64,000 nt of DNA. It comes from Siminovitchia sp047228825. GTDB taxonomy: Bacteria; Bacillota; Bacilli; Bacillales; Bacillaceae_C. The stretch spans positions 62,001 to 126,000 of the forward strand of contig NZ_JBFEGN010000002.1 of NCBI RefSeq assembly GCF_047228825.1, written 5' to 3'. Both the position numbers and the translations under genes were made by a program. Below the pieces are notes generated by a model. It ran no database searches. It saw only the letters and a program-made list of their open reading frames with translations, and was not told where the DNA came from. Shown here piece by piece: positions 20,017 through 29,095 of this stretch (its first letter is position 1; each line of letters starts with the position of its first letter).

Positions 20017-20957
20017 CGTTTCTGTTACTTTCATCTTTAAAAAAGACTACTGACCATATTCTTATATGGCGGTGGGCTTTAACCACTCTCTATGTCTCCA
20101 TAGATGTTCAGTTCACTCTTTGGTTATTGTTAAATTGACAATTTATACATTAGATCTTTATGCATATATGGTTCTATAATATTTTTAAACCGTTCTCTAT
20201 CAGCCTTTCTAGAAATTCTTATAATTGGATATTTTCTTTTTTCAAGGTAGACAGAATTATGCAAACCAAAGTTTTTCTTTAAGTGTTCAGATAATAAAAT
20301 GACATCTTCGTAAGTGAAGTTGCCTAGTGATATTTTATATGACTTTAGTTTTTTTACTTGATACTTTTTATCAAAACACGCTTCTTTAGAACCGTCATCC
20401 ATAAAAAGAGTGGCTAAAGAAACAGTATTAAAATTCTTTAAAACATATTCGCTTATAACTTTTTTATTATCTTTGTAGATAAAGTTGTAATAGTGTGTTA
20501 TTTTATGATGGGTGTTAGTATGAGCTCTAAAAAATCGTTGTTTATTAATTGAGTTTTGTTTTTTCTCTGTAATAGAATAATGTACTGGAATGAATTCTGA
20601 AATTGTTTCCAATTTCCAGAGCATATAGTTGTATTGACTCTCTGCATGCCCAGTAAAAAGATACTTATTTTTTCTTCCACATAAACTAGAGTCTCCTAAA
20701 ATAGTTCCAATCATAAAACCTTTAAAATCCTTTTTATTGTCAATTTTATATTCGTTCATTGTCTTCACTCCTAATCAGGTTGTTTTTATTGTAACCAAAG
20801 AGACTATCGCTTCACCTATATTGTTTTATATTATTAATAAAGGTGTCTTTTCGTTTAGTCGTTCAAGCTGGCATTACCCTTGCTCCTTGTTGTCCTTCTG
20901 CTATGCAGTTAGGAGTTCCAAGTCAATTAGAAAAGATTTTACATCGGCAACTCTTTT
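20017..20957 (-). mobile_element. Group I intron in the tape-measure gene
   Basis: 941 nt. The 5' exon ends ATCGGT and intron bases 10-15 are GCCGAT: they form P1 with the canonical U-G pair at the splice site. Intron bases 5-9 (GAGTT) pair with the first five bases of the 3' exon (AACTC), forming P10. The intron ends in G, as the class requires. Splicing leaves the codons GGT-AAC in frame and restores the GSVIG-NSLKSIYSRI motif. A core-like segment with GACTA/TAGTC complementarity flanks the encoded endonuclease gene. The subgroup was not determined. Confidence 0.92.
20130..20759 (-). CDS. LAGLIDADG homing endonuclease inside the intron
   Basis: 209 aa from the ATG at 20759, 8 nt after TAGGAG; an upstream GTG overlaps that site. 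Two LAGLIDADG-type motifs are visible: FKGFMIGTILGDSSL near the N-terminus and SLATLFMDDGSK in the middle, each ending in an acidic catalytic residue. It would cut intronless tape-measure alleles near GSVIG-NSLK and so spread the intron. Phage introns of Bacillus more often carry HNH enzymes, so a LAGLIDADG enzyme is less usual. No sign of decay. Confidence 0.9.
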   Translation of the reverse strand: MNEYKIDNKKDFKGFMIGTILGDSSLCGRKNKYLFTGHAESQYNYMLWKLETISEFIPVHYSITEKKQNSINKQRFFRAHTNTHHKITHYYNFIYKDNKKVISEYVLKNFNTVSLATLFMDDGSKEACFDKKYQVKKLKSYKISLGNFTYEDVILLSEHLKKNFGLHNSVYLEKRKYPIIRISRKADRERFKNIIEPYMHKDLMYKLSI

Positions 20958-22520
20958 ACCGATAACTGAACCACTTTCTCTCGTAACTTCACCAATTGCG
21001 GTTGTGTAGCCAATTGATTTTTCCAGGGATACACCGTATGTGTGGGCAGCTCCAGCCGATCTCATGATAGCTTGTGCAAGCTGTCCCGTGGTTATAGCAT
21101 AGTTATTGTCAACTTCGTTGAGGGCATCTACAACATGTATCCCTTCCTGAGCTTCCATATTAAAACCTTTTAATGCTGCTGTTAACGTGGAAGCTGCGTC
21201 ATCAACAGACATATCTGAAATATTACCAAGTAAAGTGGCATATTCAGTCATCATATTTAACTCGTCACCACGAGAACCTTGACGAGCAAATGCAATAAAT
21301 CCTTCATTAATGTCTTGAATTTGATTTCCTAATTGTTGAGCCAATTTAATAGATTCTTCAAGAACCTCGTTTACTTCAATTCCGTCGCCAGCAACACGCT
21401 TCAATACAGTTAACTGTGAATCAATGTCAACTATTTGTTGTACAGCCGAACGAATAGCACGAACAGTACCATAGAAGGCAGTTGATGCAGCCATCCAAAT
21501 CGGGAAGCGTTCCATTGCGATTTTAAATGCTTCAACAACTCCCATAGAGTTTTTGGTTGCTTCAGTTGCATCAGCATTTAAACCTTGGATCTGCGTTCGA
21601 AGCTGTGAGATACGACCTTGAGCTTCCTTGATTTCCCTCATGTTAGAAAACTCAATTGGGATATCCTCAAGACCTTTTCGTACCTCATTACCTCTTTCAG
21701 TATTAAAGGTTTTTCTGAATAAATTTTCCGATCTTGTAAGTTGATTTAATGCTTTATCTCTTTGTTTTATAACCTCTGTTGTTGCATCATGAAGCTCTCT
21801 TTGTCTTCGTGTTAAATCAAGAGATTCTTGTACTTCTCGGTTATACTTTGCAAGTCCTTCTGAATCCTGAACCTTAGGGAGTGCTTCTCTTAGTCTTCTT
21901 AATTGATCTTCAGTGAGCTTTCCCCTATGAGCAATTTCATCCAATTCTCTCTTGGCTCTTTTGAGTCCTTCTTCAAGTTTGTGTGTAGAGGTATTAGATG
22001 TCTCAATTTTAGTTGAGGCAACACCTTGACCAAGCTTATTGGTGTCTTTGGCATATATATCAAAAGGTTTATAAGTTACTTTTAAAGCTTCATTGGCTGA
22101 TTTTTGTAGGGTGGCAATTGCCTTTTCTGCCTTTCCAGTATCAGGATTAATTTCTAATTTAATCTTAAAACCTTTTGCCTGGAGCTTTTTTTCTAATTCG
22201 TTAAAGTTGTTAAAGTACTCTCTATTTTGCTCTTCAAGCATCTTTTTAGCCGCTTTACGAGCTTCTTTCATATTTCCTTTGAATGTAAAGGAATCTTGAA
22301 TTTTTTTACCTGTGTCAACTGCTTGTTTTTGTGTTTCTTTTAGTCCTTCTTGAACAGATTTTAATTCCTGTTTAAGTTGTCCTTTTACATCAAACTCTAA
22401 ATTTACTTCTTTTAAAGTTTTAGATAATTTCTCGATATAACTGTTAATATTGTCTTTTGAGGGGGCATCGTTAACGCCTAAAGTTACAAGCAATTCTATC
22501 GGACTTCCGGTGTTTGCCAA
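20958..22520 (-). CDS. Tape-measure protein, exon 1
   Basis: 521 codons. The start is TTG at 22520 (ANTGSPIELL), 8 nt after AAAGGAGAGG; the in-frame ATG at 22562 has no ribosome binding site. The N-terminal ~350 residues are coiled-coil. Then comes the tape-measure core (IAMERFPIWMAASTAFYG, QSIVQQIVDIDSQLTVLKR-like pattern, GFIAFARQG). The exon ends ...TRESGSVIG. Without splicing, translation runs 32 codons into the intron and stops, giving a truncated protein, so splicing is needed for the full tail. Confidence 0.9.
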
Positions 22521-22568
22521 TTGTAATCCTCTCCTTTCTGTAGTTTCTCTTAATATGAACATAAATAA

Positions 22569-22591
22569 AACGACTCAAATTCTGAGTCGTT
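22569..22591 (-). terminator. Terminator upstream of the tape-measure gene
   Basis: Perfect 9-bp stem AACGACTCA / TGAGTCGTT with a 5-nt loop and TTTATTTATG after it on the minus strand. It would end transcripts arriving from the lipoprotein/PemK-like segment. Confidence 0.65.
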
Positions 22592-23037
22592 ATAAATTTC
22601 ACGGTAATGGATTGTTTTACTTTCTTTGTCTAACACAATCCTTTAAGATGGTCAGATGATATGCAGATTCTTTAGATTGTATCCTTTACTATTAGATCGA
22701 CTCCTAAAAAATCAAGTGGTATTATTAATGTGTCATAGTGATACAGAACCTTTGGTGTCAATAACTGAATTTTTATGTATTTCTAGTTGTGTTCATGGTA
22801 TCTTTAATGTAAGGTTTCCAAAAGAATTGCATTCCGACTTAAAATAATTGGCTATGACAGATAACAGAAGTCTACAGAACTACATTATAACTGTCTTTAA
22901 AAGACATGTAGAAAAAATATGTCTTCTATAGTAATGAAGAGGCAGATTTCATTACTTGACGAATTAGACAAAAAATCCATAATAATAAGAGTCATTAGGT
23001 TCTTTGCATATATCCTCGTTCTCCAACATAAGACTCA
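22592..23037. other. Gene-free stretch with two adjacent hairpins
   Basis: No ORF with a ribosome binding site. Two hairpins sit back to back: AAGACAT / ATGTCTT near 22900-22925 and GTAATGAA / TTCATTAC near 22931-22957. Short frames here lack start signals. This may be the left flank of the inserted moron gene that follows. Confidence 0.4.
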
Positions 23038-23065
23038 TTGATTCAATTAGTTTTTTCTATATAAT
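23038..23065 (+). promoter_or_regulatory. Sigma-A-like promoter of the moron gene
   Basis: TTGATT, 16-nt spacer, TATAAT, ending 32 bp before the ATG of the plus-strand gene. It points against the surrounding late operon. Confidence 0.65.
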
Positions 23066-23097
23066 AACAATAAACATTAAATACAGGAGAAGTTAAT

Positions 23098-24138
23098 ATG
23101 AATAACTACATTGATAATGAACCATTCAAAAATTTAAGAATTGTACAGGATTTATTAAAAATTACGGTACAACCATCTTGGGTTCAAATCTTAGAGAATC
23201 AAAAGAAAAGACTCGAAGTAAGATCATTTCAAATCAAACCATTTCAAACCTTACAAGAGCAAATCAAACCATTTCAAACCTTACAAGAGCAATTGAAAAT
23301 TTTAAATAAAAGAAATTCCATGTATCTCAAATCATCTACGCTTACATTACAGGATAGTATACAAAAGAATCTTATATCTTCACTAGATATACAGTTTCAA
23401 AAGCTAAATAATCATTCTAAAATAATGAATTGGTATTCTGACAGTTTTTCGAAGGTCATCAAGTCCTCAATTGATATGAACTTATTATTTAAAGATATTA
23501 CCATTGACAACTTGAGTGTTTTTAATGAAATAGAAATATTTACCGACAAGACAGGTTACTTAATTCATGAGACACAGGAGACCTGTTACAATAAACCCTC
23601 CAAACCTAAATATGTCTATGAATTGACTGTAGATGAGTTTCAAGAATTATTGAAAAATGGACAATCCATTGCTGCCAAAGAACATAAACCTGAGAAACGC
23701 ATAAAAACTTTTATCGCGGAAATAGTTAAAAATTTACTTGTAACTGGAGCCGGGCAACTCATCATTTTTTTCATTGTTTATTTATATTTCCAACTCTCAC
23801 AAATTGCAATTGGTAATCATGATTTCAAAGTACTGCAAGCTGCAAATATGGTAATCAGTGAAAGTCAAACTGTATCAGCTACAAGAAAAGTTTTTATTAA
23901 TAACCAAGATCTAGAACGTCCAATGGGACAAATGGGATTTCTACGAGTGTCGAGTGAGCTTAGAGAACGACCGTCAAAAAAATCCCCTCGCGTGATGAAA
24001 GAATATATTAGAAAAAACACTGTCGTGATACCCCTAGAAAGAAAGGGGAATTGGATAAAAATTGAAGTCGAAGCAGAGACTGAAATATATGTCGGATGGG
24101 TGCAAGAGTCTAAAGTTATTAAGTTTAAGTTAGATTAA
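23098..24138 (+). CDS. Membrane-anchored SH3-domain protein (moron)
   Basis: 346 aa with CAGGAGAAGTTAAT upstream. The N-terminal ~190 residues are helical and soluble. There is one transmembrane segment at about 215-240 (AGQLIIFFIVYLYFQL). The C-terminal ~65 residues form a bacterial SH3-like domain (LRVSSELRERPSKKSPRV...GWVQESKVIKFKLD). It has its own promoter and terminator and lies opposite to the late genes, the pattern of a lysogeny-expressed accessory gene. Superinfection exclusion or wall association is possible but unproven. It contains a 30-bp exact tandem duplication. Confidence 0.75.
   Translation: MNNYIDNEPFKNLRIVQDLLKITVQPSWVQILENQKKRLEVRSFQIKPFQTLQEQIKPFQTLQEQLKILNKRNSMYLKSSTLTLQDSIQKNLISSLDIQFQKLNNHSKIMNWYSDSFSKVIKSSIDMNLLFKDITIDNLSVFNEIEIFTDKTGYLIHETQETCYNKPSKPKYVYELTVDEFQELLKNGQSIAAKEHKPEKRIKTFIAEIVKNLLVTGAGQLIIFFIVYLYFQLSQIAIGNHDFKVLQAANMVISESQTVSATRKVFINNQDLERPMGQMGFLRVSSELRERPSKKSPRVMKEYIRKNTVVIPLERKGNWIKIEVEAETEIYVGWVQESKVIKFKLD
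23230..23289 (+). repeat. 30-bp exact tandem duplication inside the moron gene
   Basis: Two perfect copies, 23230-23259 and 23260-23289, duplicating the ten residues QIKPFQTLQE in frame. A recent slippage event in a Gln/Phe-rich helical region. Confidence 0.95.
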
Positions 24139-24208
24139 TATTTTATTAGGTCTAACTGACATACAGTTTTTCTTTCTGCGCCTCATTTTATACAGTCTTC
24201 TCCATAAC

Positions 24209-24240
24209 AAAAAACTCCGCAAAATCTGTGGAGTTTTTTG
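24209..24240 (+). terminator. Bidirectional terminator of the moron gene
   Basis: AAAAACTCC / GGAGTTTTTT stem with an 11-nt loop and T-run on both strands. It ends the plus-strand moron gene and could also stop the convergent lipoprotein gene. Confidence 0.8.
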
Positions 24241-24283
24241 TTTGGATAAAAATAAGAAAAAGAAGTGCTAATAAAAACACTTC

Positions 24284-24634
24284 TTACTCTAATTTAATTC
24301 CATATTCGTCTTTAAATATCTCTAACTCATCTTCAACAGCTTTAGAATCCCTCTCCTTACCGTCTATGCCCTCTTCAACAGATAAGTACAATATTAATAA
24401 ATGTGCAATAAATTTCCCAGTTTCTTCATCCTCGTGATCAGTATTTTCTTCGATAAAATCAAAAATTTCATTTTCTAAATCCTTAAATCTAGCATCGTCG
24501 CCATTATGTGCATCATTCATCACTTGGATATATTCTTCTGCTTTCTTATGCACTTTTTTATCGACACCATTAACATTATTAGAGCAACCAATTAAAAATA
24601 AAAAACATATTAAAATACCAAAAAACTTTCTCAT
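24284..24634 (-). CDS. Small secreted lipoprotein
   Basis: 116 aa from the ATG at 24634 (MRKFFGILIC); an ATG 18 nt upstream lies too close to GGAGAGGA. A type II signal peptide ends in a lipobox (FLIGC, Cys-17). The mature part is acidic and helical. It follows the PemK-like gene in the tail operon. Lipoproteins encoded in prophages are often surface exclusion factors, but no family is recognised here. Confidence 0.7.
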   Translation of the reverse strand: MRKFFGILICFLFLIGCSNNVNGVDKKVHKKAEEYIQVMNDAHNGDDARFKDLENEIFDFIEENTDHEDEETGKFIAHLLILYLSVEEGIDGKERDSKAVEDELEIFKDEYGIKLE

Positions 24635-24711
24635 ACAGATATCACCGTTCATTCCTCTCCAAATAAATAAAGCCCATAATTTAATCTGATGTCGTCATCA
24701 GATATGTAACT

Positions 24712-25272
24712 CTATTCTTCTATACTTTCTTCGTCAATTATTCCAAGAGAGAGACACTGTAATAAATCATTTTCTAATATTTCCATACGCTCTTTACCAA
24801 TATAACTATACTTTTTCAATAAAAGTGATTTATGTATACCAATTGTTTGGCTTAAATCAATATACCTATCTAAATTACCTTTTGGAAGATAAGTAAATAT
24901 AGGATTCCTATCTGAAATTAACTGTTTATACCAATCTTTTATTTTTTGATTTGGCTTGATTGTATTTATTGGGGCAACAAGAATATACTCAAAATTTTCA
25001 TTCTTATTAATTTCATCACTCGACAAAACAACGACTTTTCTTGGTTTTATATTCATAACAATTTGTTGAGTATTTGCTTTAAACGTTTCGCCAACTTTTA
25101 TAGGTGAAAAATCACCTATTTCTGTAGTAATTGATCCTCTTTTAGCATTACCCTCATCTGGAACAAAAAAAGAGAGTGGTCTTTTGGCATCAGAAGGGAA
25201 TAACATCGCCGCTTCAAATTCAAAGCCTCTCTCTATTTCCTTCCATCGCTCTTTATTTATAAAGTAAGACAA
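24712..25272 (-). CDS. PemK/MazF-like protein
   Basis: 186 aa. The central region reads as a PemK-fold barrel: PRKVVVLSSDE, YILVAPINTI, then RYIDLSQTIGIHKSLLL, matching the order of motifs in MazF/PemK-type RNases. It carries extra N- and C-terminal helices not usual in stand-alone toxins (about 110 aa), so it may be a phage adaptation rather than a toxin. The start is 6 nt after the stop of a short basic protein, an antitoxin-like arrangement. SPbeta has genes between its tape measure and YomM too; identity is not certain. Confidence 0.6.
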   Translation of the reverse strand: MSYFINKERWKEIERGFEFEAAMLFPSDAKRPLSFFVPDEGNAKRGSITTEIGDFSPIKVGETFKANTQQIVMNIKPRKVVVLSSDEINKNENFEYILVAPINTIKPNQKIKDWYKQLISDRNPIFTYLPKGNLDRYIDLSQTIGIHKSLLLKKYSYIGKERMEILENDLLQCLSLGIIDEESIEE

Positions 25273-25278
25273 CCGTGA

Positions 25279-25449
25279 CTACCTCCCAAACAAATCCTTA
25301 TGCGTAATACCAGACATTCCCCTGTTCTTTTTACTTTCTTCATTGGTTTGTTTCCAGACATCGTTTGTCATGTTTTCAAATTTATTATGTTTCACCTTTG
25401 GTTTTCTCAAGATTCTTTTTAGAGGAATCTCCTTTTCAGCAATAGCCAT
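25279..25449 (-). CDS. Short basic protein paired with the PemK-like gene
   Basis: 56 aa from the ATG at 25449, which has AGGAGG 8 nt upstream. An alternative ATG at 25476 (65 aa) has GGGGGGTGAT. Lys/Arg-rich N-terminal half (PLKRILRKPKVK), then polar residues, ending GMSGITHKDLFGR. It is immediately upstream of the PemK-like gene and may be its antitoxin or a DNA-binding partner. No family recognised. Confidence 0.55.
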   Translation of the reverse strand: MAIAEKEIPLKRILRKPKVKHNKFENMTNDVWKQTNEESKKNRGMSGITHKDLFGR

Positions 25450-25741
25450 TTCCTTCTCCTCCTCATCTTTACACATATACATCACCCCCCTAAGGACATG
25501 TATATGTGAAGCATTTCCCTTTGTTGACTCGATTATAACATATTTCAATGGAAGATTTCCCTTGATTTCGGATTATTTCATAAAAGGCCGGAATTTTTCG
25601 GATTTATTCTCTTACATTCCCTTAGATTTTCAATACGAAACCAATTTTTCAACTGAGTATCCGATAAACTCAGATACTCAACTCAAAAAGGTTTTATGTA
25701 TTAATTTATTCCACCATAATAAAAGTGATATTTTATTTTGA

Positions 25742-26770
25742 TTAAATATCACTCAAACCCTTGTTTTCAACTTTTACAATTCCGTCTTCTGTAAAGAATT
25801 TCTCAAAATCATCTTCAGCATCATTGTCGTCATATATTTCAATCATATCAATGCTTTCCCAACCAAAAAACTCTTTGATTATTTTATCCGGAATATTATT
25901 TGCTCTAAGTTTTGTGGTTAAATAATGCCTCAATGAGTGGAAATAAAAAGGCTCTTCTAATATTTTTGAAAACTGAGTAGCCCAACTTTGCAACGTAGTA
26001 TCTTGAGCAGGAACCCATTCTCCATTTCTTCTAGTAACAAACAGTTCTTCATTGGTAATTTCAAGTCTTTTTCTTTCTTCTAGCCATAAGTCTAGATATT
26101 CTTGAAAGCCTGTTTTTAAAACATATTTATATGCCTCTGATCCCTCGCGACCTCTTCCTTTTATCCTTATTTTTTTTGGAGTTTTATAATAAGCATTAGC
26201 AACTAAATTATCATCATCAAAATAACTCACTTTAAATCTAACAAGCTCACTCAGTCTTGCTCCCGAATTAGCAGCTAATGCGAAAGCACAAGCTTTTTGG
26301 TATTGCTTGCTATCCACTAGTGTTTTTAGCACCAACTCAACTTGCTCATCAGTTAGTACAGTTTTCTCTCTTACAGGTTTTTGACTTGGAGCTTCAATTT
26401 TACCTACGATATTGCGGAATTCAGGATATAAATCATCCATAATATTTTCTATAAAATTGGATAGACTACTTAAACATGCTCTTAATCTTCTTACACGGTT
26501 AGAACTATGCCCCCATTGATTTATAGAAAAACCTTGAAATGCAATAATGTCACGTTTAGTTAAATCAACTATAAATTTATTTTGACAATGCTTGAGAAGA
26601 AATATAGCCAAAATACGTAAATCATTATAGTATTGATTAATTGTACCTTCTGATTTATTGACACTCATTAAGTACATTTTCCATTCATCAAACAATTGCT
26701 TATTCTTGGGATTGACTTCAGCCCAATCTTTTTCATTGAATATTCGATTATAAACTGTCTTTCTTGCCAC
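25742..26770 (-). CDS. Tyrosine recombinase (YomM-like)
   Basis: 342 aa. An N-terminal SAM-like DNA-binding domain (~20-120) precedes the catalytic domain. Catalytic residues are visible in order: Arg in NSGARLSEL (~170), Lys in the KKIRIKG hairpin, HSLRH (~275), Trp in GWES (~305) and Tyr in EIYDD (~312). SPbeta YomM is a recombinase of this class in the same place between tail genes. It sits in a late operon rather than beside an attachment site, so a role in DNA processing or as a second integrase are both possible. Confidence 0.88.
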   Translation of the reverse strand: MARKTVYNRIFNEKDWAEVNPKNKQLFDEWKMYLMSVNKSEGTINQYYNDLRILAIFLLKHCQNKFIVDLTKRDIIAFQGFSINQWGHSSNRVRRLRACLSSLSNFIENIMDDLYPEFRNIVGKIEAPSQKPVREKTVLTDEQVELVLKTLVDSKQYQKACAFALAANSGARLSELVRFKVSYFDDDNLVANAYYKTPKKIRIKGRGREGSEAYKYVLKTGFQEYLDLWLEERKRLEITNEELFVTRRNGEWVPAQDTTLQSWATQFSKILEEPFYFHSLRHYLTTKLRANNIPDKIIKEFFGWESIDMIEIYDDNDAEDDFEKFFTEDGIVKVENKGLSDI

Positions 26771-26809
26771 TCATAACAACTCTCCATTCTATGTAGTCAT
26801 TAACTGTAT

Positions 26810-27307
26810 TCACCACTTCACCATAAATCCACTTTGTTCAAGAGCATGTTTAATAACGGCTATTAAGGTAGAAGGATCACTTTTTATCTTCTCTTTCATT
26901 CCTTGTATAAAAGGTCTTGGCTCTGCCCAAGGCCCAGTAGGATCTTCCCAATACACATTAGAATTGTTTATTGCAGCCCCTTCCTCAATCAAGTCTGCAA
27001 TATAATTGTCACTAAATGCGTCGTCAGATCCTGTGGTCAAGTTTTCAAATTCAATTTGAATCTGTCCAGAAGAATTAATAAAAGGACTTGCCATGACCAT
27101 GTTTCTACGGTCTGACAGTCCTCCCTCATCTCTTCTTTGTATGTATATTTCAGGTTCCCATTGTGAATAAACATAATCGTAAATAGCCTGGTACATCTCG
27201 TCTTTTAAATAATCTTCTAATGCTAACCCTGAGCTAGACCCTAATGATTGAGGTATTTTTTGCCGTAGATATTTCTCTATTTGATCAAAGCTAGTAAACT
27301 TAGGCAT
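26810..27307 (-). CDS. Phage tail completion-like protein
   Basis: 165 aa from the ATG at 27307; a GTG at 27316 overlaps the previous gene. The ending RPFIQGMKEKIKSD..LIAVIKHALEQSGF resembles the C-terminal helix of HK97 gp10-type tail completion or connector proteins. Position between the major tail protein region and the tape measure suggests a minor tail component. Assignment by pattern only. Confidence 0.5.
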   Translation of the reverse strand: MPKFTSFDQIEKYLRQKIPQSLGSSSGLALEDYLKDEMYQAIYDYVYSQWEPEIYIQRRDEGGLSDRRNMVMASPFINSSGQIQIEFENLTTGSDDAFSDNYIADLIEEGAAINNSNVYWEDPTGPWAEPRPFIQGMKEKIKSDPSTLIAVIKHALEQSGFMVKW

Positions 27308-27312
27308 AGATG

Positions 27313-27903
27313 TCACTTCTTCATTTTATTTGTACTTTCAGGTTTTGTTTTAGTTGGGTTTTGTTCTCCAATCATTTTTTGTAGAACTGCTTGTGCCTCA
27401 AGTTGTGCGTCAAGTTTTAAGCTTTCTAACCTATCAGCTAACACCAGCAAATTTTCAACTTTGTTAATCACTCGTGCTATCTCATCTTGATTGAAAATTT
27501 CCCCAATAATTAACTCAAAGTATCCTAACCGAAATAAAGCATTCATTTGAGCTAATTGTGTTTCTAAGTCATCAGCAATTTCACTTGAAAAATGAGTAAA
27601 TTTCTTGATCATTAAAAAGCAAACGTATTTATAAAACTCATCATCATCTTTTGGGAAGTTAATGTTATTCTTTTCAATATACTCAATTTTCTCTTGTATT
27701 TCTTTAAGTATTTCATTTATTTTAAGCTCATCAAATACTGGATTGTACTTGATTACCTCATTTGTCACACCATTAATAACATATGTTTCAACCCTATCAA
27801 GTTCCTTTGCTTCATCAAGTATTTTTGATATCTTAATGGGAACGTAAGAATTTTCTAACTTATCTTTCCGGTCTTCAATATTTTTTACGTCTATATTTGA
27901 CAT
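27313..27903 (-). CDS. Conserved tail-operon protein
   Basis: About 196 aa, ATG at 27903 after GAGGAGGACAATTG. Helical and acidic, with a basic Thr/Lys-rich end (PTKTKPESTNKMKK). Its place between the major tail protein and the tape measure is where tail assembly chaperones are found. No frameshift overlap with the neighbour is seen, so the two-chaperone scheme of lambda does not apply visibly. Confidence 0.6.
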   Translation of the reverse strand: MSNIDVKNIEDRKDKLENSYVPIKISKILDEAKELDRVETYVINGVTNEVIKYNPVFDELKINEILKEIQEKIEYIEKNNINFPKDDDEFYKYVCFLMIKKFTHFSSEIADDLETQLAQMNALFRLGYFELIIGEIFNQDEIARVINKVENLLVLADRLESLKLDAQLEAQAVLQKMIGEQNPTKTKPESTNKMKK

Positions 27904-27922
27904 CAATTGTCCTCCTCACAGC

Positions 27923-28372
27923 TCACTCTTTTTCCTTCTGATCTTCAATTGCTTCCACCAGATCACACCAATGGTCGTATTGTAGCGCTTCTTGACCACT
28001 AAAGAGTTTGTCACAGTTAAGAACTGATTCTTTCACAGACAAGAGCATATTTTTATTGTCTTCTCCTTCTATGACATGCTCTTCATTCCATAGTTCAAGA
28101 TAGTCTTTATTAAAGTCCTCTCTATTTTCTTTTTTGACATCCCAAAGTTGCTGACCATTAACTTCTTTTATCTTAGGGTTTCCTTCGCTATCTAGATGAC
28201 AATGCTCTTTAAGAACATGTTCAGTGTACTCAGACTGAATTTTATTTAGCTTTTCATCTAGTTGTTTTATCATTCTCACTCTCATCCTATTTTGCGTACC
28301 TCTTAATTCCAATGACAATAGAAAATCCGAAAATCTTTTAATTTGATCTGCTTTAATTTTAAATTTTAGCAC
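27923..28372 (-). CDS. DUF1617-like phage protein
   Basis: 149 aa, GTG start after AAAGGAGAGTTTTATT. Begins LKFKIKADQIKRFSDFLLSLELRG and continues with a coiled helix and the segment LDSEGNPKIKEVNG, a pattern I associate with the phage family DUF1617. Function unknown. It starts after a strong terminator that follows the major tail protein unit. Confidence 0.6.
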   Translation of the reverse strand: MLKFKIKADQIKRFSDFLLSLELRGTQNRMRVRMIKQLDEKLNKIQSEYTEHVLKEHCHLDSEGNPKIKEVNGQQLWDVKKENREDFNKDYLELWNEEHVIEGEDNKNMLLSVKESVLNCDKLFSGQEALQYDHWCDLVEAIEDQKEKE

Positions 28373-28456
28373 AATAAAACTCTCCTTTTATTCTTGTTTT
28401 ATATGGATAAGCTCCACTCTCTATGAGATTCATAACCTTATTTTTGAACCTCACAC

Positions 28457-28493
28457 AAAGAGAGAACGTCAAAGCACATCTTGACGCTCTCTT
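28457..28493 (-). terminator. Terminator after the major tail protein/FN3 unit
   Basis: Long stem AAGAGAGCGTCAA / TTTGACGTTCTCTCTT with a short loop, read on the minus strand 12 bp after the FN3 stop. Confidence 0.8.
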
Positions 28494-28504
28494 AGAAAAC
28501 CTTA

Positions 28505-29095
28505 TTATTCTCCTTTTGGCTTCTCAGGTTCTGGCTCAGGTTCTGGCTCAGGTTCGGGTTTTAATGTTTTAACGGTAATTTCGCTAGTAAATGCTGATTC
28601 TTTGCCATTTTTACCGATTGCTTTTACTTTATATTTATACGAAGTGTCTCCACTTAAATTCGTATCTTTGTGAGTTGTGTCAGAAGGAGTAGCGATTTGA
28701 GTGCCATTCCTATAAACAGAATATTTATCAATTCCTGCAGCATAGGAAACGGCTTCCCAAGTTAAATCAACGGAAGTCTCCGTTATATTTTTCGAAGCAA
28801 GATTCTTAGGTGGCTGAGGATTAGGTAAATCTTTTGTTGTAGCCTTAAATTCCTCACTCTTCGGAGAAACTAATCCATTTTTACCCACAGTTATAATTGT
28901 ATATGTGTAAGTAGTTTTAGGTTTTAGATTAGAATCTGTATACTTTGCCTCAGATGTATTGCCAAGAAAAACATCATCCCTATACACCATATATTCTGAT
29001 ACCCCTCCGTCATAAACCACGGGAGTCCAACTAATTGTTATACTATTTTCAGATGAACTATCTAAAGTTAATCCCGTTGGTGCGGAGGGCGTCTT
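28505..29095 (-). CDS. FN3 extension of the major tail protein (+1 frame)
   Basis: 196 codons read in the +1 frame from AAG at 29095. Two FN3 domains: PSAPTGLTL to FKATTKD, then PQPPKNLAS to ITVKTLK, followed by a PE-repeat tail and KPKGE. The frame has no ATG, GTG or TTG until the middle of the first FN3 domain (GTG at 29020), so it cannot be started as a separate protein without losing half a domain. It must come from frameshifting on the upstream gene. FN3/Ig-like decorations on tail tubes probably bind cell-surface carbohydrate. Confidence 0.88.
   Translation of the reverse strand, partial: KTPSAPTGLTLDSSSENSITISWTPVVYDGGVSEYMVYRDDVFLGNTSEAKYTDSNLKPKTTYTYTIITVGKNGLVSPKSEEFKATTKDLPNPQPPKNLASKNITETSVDLTWEAVSYAAGIDKYSVYRNGTQIATPSDTTHKDTNLSGDTSYKYKVKAIGKNGKESAFTSEITVKTLKPEPEPEPEPEPEKPKGE

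Noticed and set aside
22656..22847. 63-aa plus-strand ORF before the moron
   Set aside because: No ribosome binding site, no family resemblance; could be decayed sequence.
27313..28372. Lambda-type frameshifted tail chaperone pair
   Set aside because: The two genes are separated, each with its own ribosome binding site, and I see no slippery heptamer at the junction.
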